From contig JADYYS010000052.1 of the NCBI GenBank assembly GCA_020853525.1, positions 1 to 34,539 on the forward strand: a DNA stretch of 34,539 nt, given 5' to 3'. This stretch comes from Ardenticatenales bacterium (GTDB lineage Bacteria; Chloroflexota; Anaerolineae; Epilineales; Epilineaceae). The notes below the pieces were generated by a model that saw nothing but the letters and a program-made list of their open reading frames with translations, ran no database searches and was not told the origin of the DNA. A program made the position numbers and the translations under genes. Positions 1-7,483 of this stretch are shown in pieces (the stretch's first letter is position 1; each line of letters starts with the position of its first letter).

Positions 1-418
1 AACACCGACCCCTCAGGCGATTCCTCGCCTCTGAGCGCCCGCTTCTGCTCTCTCTTCTAGTGTTAAGGTCCCCGCGCCTCAGCCTCTCGGCCCCCGACGC
101 TTCCTCCGGCTCGTTAGCCCAGCCCCCCGAAACAAATCCGCCGTGACCTCGCGGTCGCGGCGGAGACATCCGACCCAGTACTCGATCCGCGGTTTGCACC
201 GCCGAGACGCTTGCTGGTGTCCGATGTCCCTCCTTCTGACGGGTCAACGCTGGATTGTCTCGACGCTCCGTCCGAAAACGGAGCCTCGCTGCTCACGAGC
301 GGGGAAGGTTACCACCGGCCTGGGAGCGGTGTCAAGTCACAGCGCGGTGCCGCCCTCCCCGCGCCGTGACGGCGGTCACATGCGGTCTCCCGGGCCGCCG
401 CAACCTCCGTCGGGATCG
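1..418. other. non-coding stretch, nothing recognised
   Basis: This is the left edge of the window, up to the 3' end of the first gene on the minus strand. Open frames across it are short or are extensions of antisense shadows, and their translations (Arg/Ser-rich) resemble no family. I see no tRNA-like fold, riboswitch core or strong terminator with a T-run. It could hold the upstream region of a gene outside the window. Confidence 0.4.
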
Positions 419-1234
419 CTACGGACCCGCTTCGTCGTCCCGCACCCGCAGGCCGAGGATCAGTCCGATGACGGGCGCCAGGAAGAACAATGCCAGCCCG
501 GCATACCCGACCAGCGCCATCGGCGACCGCAGCGCCGCCGCGTCCACGTGCACCCGACACGCCTGCTCGAAGCGGATCCCCTGCGCCAGGAGCCCGCCGG
601 CCATCGTCACGACGAGCCCGATCAACGCCAGCGTGAGGATCGTCCGCTGTGTCTGGCTGGCCCATGCCCGCTCCGTCGTCTCGCCGCCGAGGCCCATCGG
701 CCGGGCACGCTGGACGTACTGGCCGATGAACCAGCGCAGGATTCCCGTCAGCCCGACGAGCGCCGCCGGACCGACGGTCAGGAGCGGCCACGTCGCGACG
801 TCGGGCAGGACGTGGAACCCGTCGCCTGCCGGGTGCACGAGGTCGGCCGCAACGTGCTGGAGGCCGGCGGCGATCGCGGCCAGGACGAACGCGTAGAGGA
901 GGCCGAAGATCAACACGACGGCGGCACCGGCAGCTGTCGAGAGCGCCCAGAAGCGTGCGCTGCCGATCATGTGCCGCAGCGACCACTCGCGGTAGCCGCG
1001 ATCGACCATCATGTAGAGCGCCACGTCCGGCGCGTAGTCCTCCGGCGAGCCGAGCCGTTCGAGGACGTCGAGCAGCGCGCCCACCGTCGCCTGGCCGCGG
1101 GCGGCGAGCGCGTCCTCGATGTGGGCGCGGATCTCCTGTTCGGTCTCGGCCGCCACATCCGGCGTGACGCGGTGGAGCACACGGCGCAGTCGACCGAGGT
1201 AGTCGTCGCGGACGCGGTCGAGTTCGGATGTCAT
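419..1234 (-). CDS. HAAS-domain multi-pass membrane protein
   Basis: A 271-residue protein. The N-terminal ~70 residues (YLGRLRRVL, then EIRAHIEDAL and LGSPEDYA) match the HAAS signalling domain / DUF1700-type fold, a helical domain found next to PadR regulators. Four or so hydrophobic segments follow: around ALSTAAGAAVVLIFGLLYAF, the VATWPLLTVGPAALVGLTGIL stretch, ILTLALIGLVVTMAGGLLA, and a C-terminal GYAGLALFFLAPVIGLILGL. I chose the ATG at 1234 because it gives an ATGA overlap with the PadR stop codon. A longer in-frame start at 1282 would run deep into padR and adds only Arg-rich residues. Family knowledge: PadR-HAAS pairs are usually co-transcribed, with the membrane partner proposed to modulate or be controlled by the regulator. 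The exact role is unknown. Confidence 0.85.
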   Translation of the reverse strand: MTSELDRVRDDYLGRLRRVLHRVTPDVAAETEQEIRAHIEDALAARGQATVGALLDVLERLGSPEDYAPDVALYMMVDRGYREWSLRHMIGSARFWALSTAAGAAVVLIFGLLYAFVLAAIAAGLQHVAADLVHPAGDGFHVLPDVATWPLLTVGPAALVGLTGILRWFIGQYVQRARPMGLGGETTERAWASQTQRTILTLALIGLVVTMAGGLLAQGIRFEQACRVHVDAAALRSPMALVGYAGLALFFLAPVIGLILGLRVRDDEAGP

Positions 1235-1578
1235 GCGTCGCCCTCGAGGATGCGCGCGATGTCGTCGGCGAAGATCCGCCACTGGTCGCGTACGGCCGAC
1301 AGGCGCGCCTCACCTTGGCGCGTCAGCGCGTAGTACTTGCGGTCCGGCCCCTGCGGCGACGGCTGCCACTCCGCGTCGACGAGTCCTTCCGAGCGGAGCC
1401 GGTTGAGGAGCGGGTAGATCGTCCCCTCTTTGATGACGAAGCCGTCCGCCCCCGAGAGAGCCTGCACGATGTCGTAGCCGTAGCGCCGACCACGCGCCAG
1501 GATCGCCAGGACGCACAGCTCGAGCGAGCCGCGCCGCATCTGGGCCATCCACTTGTCGTCGTCCGTCATGCTGGCCAC
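1231..1578 (-). CDS. PadR-family transcriptional regulator
   Basis: A 115-residue winged-helix protein. The motif series RRGSLELCVLAIL, YGYDIVQAL, IKEGTIYPLLNRLRSEGLV and GPDRKYYALTRQGEARL is the standard PadR DNA-binding fold (helix-turn-helix plus wing). A short C-terminal helix follows for dimerisation, at the normal length for the small PadR class. Two starts are possible: GTG at 1578 (used here, with GAGG 13 nt upstream) or ATG at 1569. It overlaps the downstream HAAS membrane gene by four bases (ATGA), so the two are probably translated together. PadR proteins are usually ligand-responsive repressors and often autoregulate. The AT-rich patch at 1689-1709 upstream is a plausible operator, but this is inference. 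Confidence 0.93.
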   Translation of the reverse strand: MASMTDDDKWMAQMRRGSLELCVLAILARGRRYGYDIVQALSGADGFVIKEGTIYPLLNRLRSEGLVDAEWQPSPQGPDRKYYALTRQGEARLSAVRDQWRIFADDIARILEGDA

Positions 1579-1688
1579 GAAGATCGCTTGACCTCTTGCT
1601 CGACCGGCCGTTCGACCGGCTGCCCGGCCGGGTGCGCGACCGGGTCATCCGTCGTCGACACGCCGCCGCGCACCGAAGGGGCGGCGCG

Positions 1689-1709
1689 AGTATACAACCG
1701 GATACAATC
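1689..1709. promoter_or_regulatory. divergent promoter/operator region between padR and the gamma-glutamyltransferase gene
   Basis: An isolated AT-rich island in very GC-rich sequence. On the plus strand TACAAT (1703-1708) is a good -10 hexamer only 7 nt from the ATG at 1716, which would give a nearly leaderless transcript. On the minus strand TATACT (1689-1694) is a good -10 for the padR-HAAS pair. ATACAA occurs twice 11 bp apart (1692-1697 and 1702-1707), which could be regulator half-sites. No good -35 boxes are seen. Confidence 0.45.
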
Positions 1710-1715
1710 CGACCG

Positions 1716-3422
1716 ATGTCCGTTCGCCCCGCCTTCCCGAGCCGCCGCAGCACCGTCCTCGGGACGCGCGGCGTCGTCGCCGCCAGCCAGCCGCTCGCGG
1801 CGATGGCCGGTGCGCGGACGCTCCTGGCCGGCGGGAACGCCGTCGATGCGTCCATCGCCACGGCCGCCGCGCTGGCCGTCGTGGAGCCGACGGGCTGCGG
1901 GATGGGCGGCGACGCGTTCGCGCTGGTGTACGACGCCGCCGCCAGCCGGGTCCTCGCCTATGACGGCAGCGGCGCCGCCCCACGCGCAGCCGACGCCGAC
2001 GCCCTCGTCGCGGCCGGCCACGCGGCTGTTCCGACGCGCGGTGCGTTCAGCGTCACCGTTCCCGGCGCGGTCGACACCTGGGCCGAGCTGGCAAGGGCGC
2101 GCGGCACGATGCCGCTGGGCACGCTGCTGGCGCCGGCGATCGAGCTGGCCGAGGGCGGGTTCGCGGTGAGCGAGCGCATCGCCGCCGGCTGGCGGGCAAG
2201 CGAGGCGCTGCTCGGAAGCGACGCCGCCGCGCGCCGACACCTACTCGTCGACGGCCGCGCGCCGCGCGAGGGCGAGGTCATGCGCCTGCCGGCGATGGGC
2301 CGCAGCCTGCGCGCCGTCGCCGAAGGCGGCCGCGCGGCACTGTACGGCGGCCCGATCGGCCGTGCGATCGCCGATGCGGTTGCCGCGGCGGGTGGCTGGC
2401 TGACGGCCGAAGACATCGCCCGCCACGCGGGCCGCTGGGTCGAGCCGATCCGCACGATGTTCGAGGGCGTGCGCGTTTGGGAGTGCCCGCCGCCGGGTCA
2501 GGGGCTGGCGGCGCTGATCGCGCTTGGCATCGCCGACGGGATCGACTTCCGGCGCCGCGTCGGCACGGCCAACCTGCATGCCGGCGGCGACGTATCGCCC
2601 CAAGTCGAGCCGTTCCAAGTCGAGTCGTCCCGAGACGTATCGCCCCAGAGCGAATGGGGAACCGCCGACCACCTCCATGGGCTCATCGAGGCGATGCGCC
2701 TCGGCTTCGCGGACGCGGCGGCGCACGTGGCGGATCCCGGTGCGTACGCGGCGCCCGTGGATCGGCTCCTCGATCCAAGGTACTTCGACCGGCGTCGGGC
2801 GCTCATCCGCGCCGATCGCGCGATGGCGATGCCGACGACCGGCATCCCGGGACCGGGCGGAACCGTCTGTCTGGCGGTCGTCGACGCGGCCGGCAACGCG
2901 TGCTCGTTCATCCAGTCCAACTACATGGGCTTCGGCAGCGGCCTCGCCGCGGGCGAGACCGGGATCCCGATCCAGAACCGCGGGGCCGGCTTCGTCCTGA
3001 CGGCCGGCCACCCGAACCGGCTGGCGGGCGGCAAGCGGCCGTTCCATACGATCATCCCCGGGCTGGCGACGCGCGCGGCGGACAGCTCGCTGTGCGCCGT
3101 CTTCGGCGTGATGGGCGGTCACATGCAGCCGCAAGGGCACCTGCAGGTGTTGTCGAACGTCGTGCGGTACCGCTTCGATGCCCAGCGCGCCCTCGATGCG
3201 CCGCGCTTCCAGATCACGCCGGGCGGCCGCGTGGCGCTCGAGCCGTGGTTCGACGACACCGTACGCCGTGGCCTGGCGGTCCGGGGTCACGATGTGATCG
3301 CCCGCGACGACACACCGCCGGAGAGCACGTTCGGCGGCGGTCAGGTGATCGTCGTCGACGACGCCGGCGTGCGGCACGGCGGGAGCGATCCGCGTAAGGA
3401 CGGGTGCGCGATCGCGACGTGA
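1716..3422 (+). CDS. gamma-glutamyltransferase family protein
   Basis: A 568-residue Ntn-hydrolase of the gamma-glutamyltranspeptidase family. It lacks a signal peptide, so a cytoplasmic YwrD-like or cephalosporin-acylase-like enzyme is more likely than a periplasmic glutathionase. Visible family blocks: GGNAVDASIATA near the N-terminus, EPTGCGMGGDAF, HLHGLIEAMRLGFADA before the processing site, and Thr383 in GGTVCLAVVDAAGN. Thr383 aligns with the autoprocessing/catalytic Thr of GGT. The small-subunit signatures NRGAGFVL, PFHTIIPGL, GVMGGHMQPQGHLQV, DAPRF and GGGQVIVVD are also present. An ATG at 1716 is used because the family starts there; upstream in-frame residues are low-quality. Oddity: about 30 extra residues just before HLHGLIEA are encoded by short nucleotide repeats at 2589-2647. 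Transfer of gamma-glutamyl groups is the family reaction; the substrate here is not predictable. Confidence 0.92.
   Translation: MSVRPAFPSRRSTVLGTRGVVAASQPLAAMAGARTLLAGGNAVDASIATAAALAVVEPTGCGMGGDAFALVYDAAASRVLAYDGSGAAPRAADADALVAAGHAAVPTRGAFSVTVPGAVDTWAELARARGTMPLGTLLAPAIELAEGGFAVSERIAAGWRASEALLGSDAAARRHLLVDGRAPREGEVMRLPAMGRSLRAVAEGGRAALYGGPIGRAIADAVAAAGGWLTAEDIARHAGRWVEPIRTMFEGVRVWECPPPGQGLAALIALGIADGIDFRRRVGTANLHAGGDVSPQVEPFQVESSRDVSPQSEWGTADHLHGLIEAMRLGFADAAAHVADPGAYAAPVDRLLDPRYFDRRRALIRADRAMAMPTTGIPGPGGTVCLAVVDAAGNACSFIQSNYMGFGSGLAAGETGIPIQNRGAGFVLTAGHPNRLAGGKRPFHTIIPGLATRAADSSLCAVFGVMGGHMQPQGHLQVLSNVVRYRFDAQRALDAPRFQITPGGRVALEPWFDDTVRRGLAVRGHDVIARDDTPPESTFGGGQVIVVDDAGVRHGGSDPRKDGCAIAT
2589..2647. 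repeat. repeat-derived insertion inside the gamma-glutamyltransferase gene
   Basis: The 14-mer GACGTATCGCCCCA occurs at 2589-2602 and again at 2634-2647. Between them AGTCGAG occurs twice (2603-2609, 2618-2624). It encodes residues such as DVSPQVEPFQVESSRDVSPQ, which sit in frame just before the conserved HLHGLIEAMRLGFAD block and have no counterpart that I recognise in the family. It looks like an intergenic-type short repeat captured in frame. Confidence 0.6.
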
Positions 3423-3459
3423 GGCCGCAAGCGCGCGGTCGTCCGAAGGCCGAAATCGC

Positions 3460-3487
3460 TTGACCGCGCTGTCAAGTTTACTTTACC
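3460..3487 (+). promoter_or_regulatory. candidate promoter of the secreted serine hydrolase gene
   Basis: TTGACC (3460-3465), a 16-nt spacer and TTTACC (3482-3487) lie in a locally AT-rich patch between the gamma-glutamyltransferase stop and the serine hydrolase ATG at 3529. The -35 is strong and the -10 is weak. An AGGAG ribosome binding site follows at 3516-3520. Confidence 0.4.
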
Positions 3488-3528
3488 CTAACGACGCAAC
3501 CGTGCCCCGACGCTCAGGAGTCCCGACG

Positions 3529-5691
3529 ATGTCGCCGAAGATCCGCTCGTCTGCCGCAGCGCTGCTGTTCATGGCCGCAGTGTTCGTGGTCCCATTTCTG
3601 ATTTCCCCCGTCCGCGCGGCACGCCCGCAGCCAACGGCCATCGACAACCCTTCGGTCCTCGCCGCAGCCGGGCTTCGCGCGGCGGCGCAGGACGAATCCT
3701 TCCTTTCGCGCCTGGCGCGAAGCGCGAACGCGCCGGATGTCCTCGAGCAGACGACGGCGCTCGAGGCGATCCAAGCCTATCGCGCATCCGACGGCGACCC
3801 CGCGACGACATCGGACGGGCTGGCCGGCGCGCAGCAGGCGGACCCGTACGCTGCGATCGACGCCTGCATGGCGGCCGAGATGCAGGCCAAGGGCGTGCCG
3901 GGCGCGCAGGTGGCGGTGATGATGGACGGGCGGCTGACGTACGCCAAGGGGTACGGTGTGAAGAACGCGGCCCAAGGCGGCGACGTGGACGCCGACACGC
4001 TGTTCCGGATCGGGTCCGTCACCAAGATGATGACCGCCGCCGGGCTCATGCAGCAGGTCGAGCAGGGCAAGATCGATCTCCAGCAGCCGCTGTCCGTCGC
4101 GCTGCCCGGCTTCGGGATCGGCGGCGCGTGGGACAGCCCCGGCGTGGACGGCGACGACCTCACGCCATGGCACCTCCTCACGCACTCGTCGGCCTACCCG
4201 GACAGCCTGTTCATCACGACCGGCGGCATCGCCGGCCCGACCGCGCCCGGCAGCCTGGCCGCGTGGGCCGTCGCCAATGTGACGACGACGCTCCACGCCC
4301 CGCCGGGGACGTTCTGGAATTACAGCAACCCCAACTTCTCGCTGGCCGGCGCCGCGATCGAGCGCCTGAGCGGCATGTCCTACAACGACTACATGCGCCA
4401 GAAGGTCTGGGGCCCGGCGGCGATGACGCGGACGATGCTCCTGGCGAGCGACGCGGCGGCGTACGGCAACACGACGTTCGGGCACTACGTCGACGGCGCG
4501 ACCGGGATGCTGAGGATCGACGGCGTGGACGCCTACGACAACTGGCCCGCGGCGCCGGCCGGCTACGCCTTCTCGACGACGACGGACCTCGTCAAGTGGG
4601 CCGATCTGCTCATGCGCGGCGGCGGCGCGGTGCTCTCGACCGCATCCGTGACGGCCATGACGAGCCGGCAGATGGAGCTCATGCTCGGCGATCAGGCGTA
4701 CGGCTACGGCATCTTCGTCGAACGCGACCTCGGCCTTGACCCGATCCTGAGCCATGGCGGCAACATCCCGGGTTGGGGCGCCTACGTCATCTGGGTGCCC
4801 GAGCGACGCATGGCGGTGGCCACGCTGGGCAACACGACCGCTTCGATGGACCGCACGGCCGGCTGCGCCGTTGTGAACGTCCTCGGCCTCGGCGCCCCGA
4901 CGCCTGCGGAAACGCCCACACCAGGCCCGTCGGCAACTCCGCAGCCGACGCCGACGCCCGACGTCGCCGCGCTCGCCCGCTACGCCGGGCGCTACGCCGG
5001 GTTGTTCGTGGACGGCAGCATCGTCACGACGACGCTCGCCGTGAGCGGCACGCAGCTCGCCGCGACGTTCATCGATGCCATCGCGCCGGGCGTGGATTAC
5101 GTGACCGCGCTGCCGCAGGTCGGGCCGAACATCTTCCTGCTCGATCTGAACGGCGACGGGGCGCCCGACGTGTCGCTCGACTTCCTCGACGCCGCCGGCG
5201 CACCGGCACTCGGCTCGGCCACGCCGCGCTGGCTGCGGTCGCGGGTCTACGTGGCCACGTACCAGGGTCCGGTCGGACCGGCGCTGACGGCCACGGCCAC
5301 TGCGACCGCCGGCGGCTCGACGCCCATCCCGACGGCGTCCGATGTGCCGCCGACCCCGACGCCGACCTACGTTCCGCCGACCCCGACCATCACACCGCAG
5401 GCCACGACGCCGGGGCCCACGGTCGCCCCGACGGCGTTGCCGACGGGCCGCCCGACCGTCCCGGCCGAGGGTCCGATCCTGTGCCCCCAAGTCGAGCCGA
5501 AGGTGCCGGCCGCGCTCCTCGCCGCGGCCATGGCCAACCCGCAGGCCATCGGCGGCTACGACCAGCCGTGCCGCCGCAACGTGCCGCTCGGCCCGTACAA
5601 CACGAAGCGCCGATCGCTCACGCTCCTGAACAACGCGCTGCCCTATCACCCGCTGTTCAACCCGCTGTCGTTCCAGTGCGGCTGCCGCTGA
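3529..5691 (+). CDS. secreted serine hydrolase (beta-lactamase / class C family) with Pro/Thr-rich C-terminal region
   Basis: A 720-residue exported protein. The start at 3529 has AGGAG 8 nt upstream and gives a clean signal peptide (basic KIR, hydrophobic ALLFMAAVFVVPFLI, cleavage around VRA-ARP). The beta-lactamase-type domain spans about residues 100-455. The catalytic set is Ser163-Val-Thr-Lys166 (SxxK), Tyr265-Ser-Asn267 (YxN) and His409-Gly-Gly411 in the KTG/HxG position. This is typical of esterases, D-aminopeptidases and penicillin-binding-like hydrolases. A PT-rich linker (about 457-478), a small ~110-residue module beginning ARYAGRYAG (about 482-590) and a second PT-rich linker follow. 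The last segment of ~70 residues contains four cysteines, including a CGC close to the end, and I do not recognise it. The substrate is unknown. The 3' end overlaps the next gene by 16 nt. Confidence 0.9.
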   Translation: MSPKIRSSAAALLFMAAVFVVPFLISPVRAARPQPTAIDNPSVLAAAGLRAAAQDESFLSRLARSANAPDVLEQTTALEAIQAYRASDGDPATTSDGLAGAQQADPYAAIDACMAAEMQAKGVPGAQVAVMMDGRLTYAKGYGVKNAAQGGDVDADTLFRIGSVTKMMTAAGLMQQVEQGKIDLQQPLSVALPGFGIGGAWDSPGVDGDDLTPWHLLTHSSAYPDSLFITTGGIAGPTAPGSLAAWAVANVTTTLHAPPGTFWNYSNPNFSLAGAAIERLSGMSYNDYMRQKVWGPAAMTRTMLLASDAAAYGNTTFGHYVDGATGMLRIDGVDAYDNWPAAPAGYAFSTTTDLVKWADLLMRGGGAVLSTASVTAMTSRQMELMLGDQAYGYGIFVERDLGLDPILSHGGNIPGWGAYVIWVPERRMAVATLGNTTASMDRTAGCAVVNVLGLGAPTPAETPTPGPSATPQPTPTPDVAALARYAGRYAGLFVDGSIVTTTLAVSGTQLAATFIDAIAPGVDYVTALPQVGPNIFLLDLNGDGAPDVSLDFLDAAGAPALGSATPRWLRSRVYVATYQGPVGPALTATATATAGGSTPIPTASDVPPTPTPTYVPPTPTITPQATTPGPTVAPTALPTGRPTVPAEGPILCPQVEPKVPAALLAAAMANPQAIGGYDQPCRRNVPLGPYNTKRRSLTLLNNALPYHPLFNPLSFQCGCR

Positions 5692-6503
5692 GCCGGCCGT
5701 CCGGGGTCCCGCTTCTTCGGTCCGCGCTCCTCGACGAATTCGACGGCCTGTTCCACGCCTTCACAACGCGCAACGGCGGGATCAGCGCCGCGCCGTACGC
5801 CACGCTGAATCTCGGCCTGCACGTCGGCGACGCCGCGGCGGCGGTCGTCGCGAATCGCGCGGCGGTCGCCGCGGCGCTCGGCGTGGACGGGCGAGCGTTC
5901 GTCCTCACCGACCAGGTCCACGGCGCGGACGTCGCCGTCGTCGGACGGGCCGATCGCGGCCGCGGCGCGGAGCGGCTCGCCACCGCCGTGCCCGGCTGCG
6001 ACGTCCTCGTGACGGCCGAACCCGGCGTCGCGCTCGTCGTCCTCGTGGCGGACTGCGTGCCGATCCTGCTGGCGGATCCGGTGGGCCGGATCGCCGCGGC
6101 CGTCCACGCCGGCTGGCGGGGCACCGTGGCCGGGGCCGCGGGCGCGGCGGTCCGCGCGATGGTCGCGCTCGGGAGCCGCCCGGGGGATGTGCGCGCCGCG
6201 ATCGGCCCGTGCATCGGCGTCGACCACTATGGGGTGGGCGAGAACGTGGCGGAGGCGGTCGCGGCGGCTTGGCCGGGCGATGCCGCGCGCTGGATCGTGC
6301 GGGCGGGCGGCGGGGCGGCGTTCGATCTGGCGGGGGCGAATCGGGATCAGCTGGTGGCCGCCGGCTTGGCGCGCGAGCACGTGGCGGCGTGCGGCAGTTC
6401 GACGGCCGGCGATGTCGGCACGTGGTTCTCGCATCGGGCGGAGGGCGGACGGACGGGACGACAGGCCGGGATCATCGGCTGGTCGGCGGGCGCGAACGGC
6501 TGA
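5676..6503 (+). CDS. pgeF: laccase-domain protein, YfiH/PgeF family
   Basis: A 275-residue protein of the multicopper-polyphenol-oxidase-like (DUF152/YfiH) family. Visible metal/active-site residues: His82 in TDQVHGADV, Cys127 in VADCVPILLAD and His144 in VHAGWRG, which form the conserved zinc-binding His-Cys-His site. FTTRNGG near the N-terminus and IGPCIG are also family hallmarks. Known members act as purine nucleoside phosphorylases/adenosine deaminases or as the peptidoglycan editing factor PgeF. The name laccase is historical. I used GTG at 5676 because it is the first in-frame start able to include the complete N-terminal strand; it overlaps the serine hydrolase gene by 16 nt. A longer frame open back to 4773 is antisense-like junk inside the upstream gene. 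Confidence 0.9.
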   Translation: MRLPLSRPSGVPLLRSALLDEFDGLFHAFTTRNGGISAAPYATLNLGLHVGDAAAAVVANRAAVAAALGVDGRAFVLTDQVHGADVAVVGRADRGRGAERLATAVPGCDVLVTAEPGVALVVLVADCVPILLADPVGRIAAAVHAGWRGTVAGAAGAAVRAMVALGSRPGDVRAAIGPCIGVDHYGVGENVAEAVAAAWPGDAARWIVRAGGGAAFDLAGANRDQLVAAGLAREHVAACGSSTAGDVGTWFSHRAEGGRTGRQAGIIGWSAGANG

Positions 6504-6512
6504 GGCGGCCAC

Positions 6513-6558
6513 TATAATCCGCAGCCGGCGATCGAACATCCGCGGCCGGCGATCGAAC
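6513..6558 (+). promoter_or_regulatory. TATAAT box and tandem 19-mer repeats ahead of pdxH
   Basis: A perfect TATAAT lies at 6513-6518, just after the pgeF stop; no convincing -35 is seen. Immediately downstream the 19-mer CCGCAGCCGGCGATCGAAC (6519-6537) recurs with one change at 6540-6558. The period of 21 bp is two helical turns, so this resembles a tandem operator. A GAC triplet run follows (about 6584-6613). Confidence 0.5.
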
Positions 6559-6668
6559 GACCGTCCACCGACCAATCAGCCGGCGACGACGACGACGACG
6601 CCGACGACGACGACGGTGCCGACCCCGCGCTCTCCGCTCTTCCTCCGCATCTCTCCGCAGGCGAGCAC

Positions 6669-7310
6669 ATGTCCCGACCCGATAACCTTGAACGCGCCCT
6701 CGACGAGGACAACGTCGCCGCGACGCCCGTGGACCAGTTCGACCGGTGGTGGGCGGAGTGGCTTGCGGCGGCGTCGTCGGCGTCGTCGCAGTCGCCGGAC
6801 GTGTCGGCCGTGGCGCTGGCGACGGCAACGCCCGACGGCCGGCCCTCGGTGCGCATGGTCCTCCTCAAGGGGCACGATGCGGACGGCTTCGTGTTCTTCA
6901 CGAACACCGAGAGCCGCAAGGGGCGGGAGCTGGCGGCGAACGACCGGGCGGCGCTGTTGTTCCACTGGCCGGCGCTGGGCCGCCAGGTGCGCGCCGAAGG
7001 GCGGGTCGCACCGATCGACGCCGCGGCCAGCGACGCCTACTTCGCGACGCGGGCGCGCGACAGCCGGATCGGCACGTGGGCATCGCGACAGAGCACCGTC
7101 CTGGCGGATCGGGCGGCGCTCGTCGCCCGCGTCGCCGAGACCGAGGCGCGCTTCGCGGGCGCCGACGTGCCCCGACCGCCGCACTGGGGCGGCTACCGCC
7201 TGACGCCGGATGCGGTGGAGTTCTGGCAGGCGCGCCCCCACCGCCTGCACGATCGCCTTCGCTATCGGCCGCACGGCGCGGGCTGGACGATCGAGCGGCT
7301 GGCGCCGTGA
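6669..7310 (+). CDS. pdxH: pyridoxamine 5'-phosphate oxidase
   Basis: A 213-residue FMN-dependent flavoprotein that oxidises pyridoxamine/pyridoxine 5'-phosphate to pyridoxal 5'-phosphate, the last step of B6 synthesis and salvage. Recognised blocks: [28 protein letters not shown] (FMN-binding strand), [65 protein letters not shown], and C-terminal RLHDRLRY. These cover the whole family from N- to C-terminus at normal length. ATG at 6669 has only a weak purine-rich upstream stretch. It is separated from pgeF by 165 bp that hold a TATAAT and direct repeats, so it probably has its own promoter. Confidence 0.96.
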   Translation: MSRPDNLERALDEDNVAATPVDQFDRWWAEWLAAASSASSQSPDVSAVALATATPDGRPSVRMVLLKGHDADGFVFFTNTESRKGRELAANDRAALLFHWPALGRQVRAEGRVAPIDAAASDAYFATRARDSRIGTWASRQSTVLADRAALVARVAETEARFAGADVPRPPHWGGYRLTPDAVEFWQARPHRLHDRLRYRPHGAGWTIERLAP

Positions 7311-7483
7311 CCGGCCGGCCGCGTCCACCGTACGACGACGATGGCCCTTCGCGACAACCGCCGGCAGAGGCGCGGGGCGTCCGTGCGCCCGTCGGCGGTT
7401 CGTGTCCGCACCCCATCGGCGTGACAAGGTGCCGGCCTGCCGCGTTCACCCACCCGCACTTCCGACGCGCACGAGGATGTCCC

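Noticed and set aside
143-1333. 396-residue plus-strand open frame over the HAAS/PadR genes
   Set aside because: The translation is Arg/Asp/His-rich with no family match and lies antisense to two clear genes; typical shadow in GC-rich DNA.
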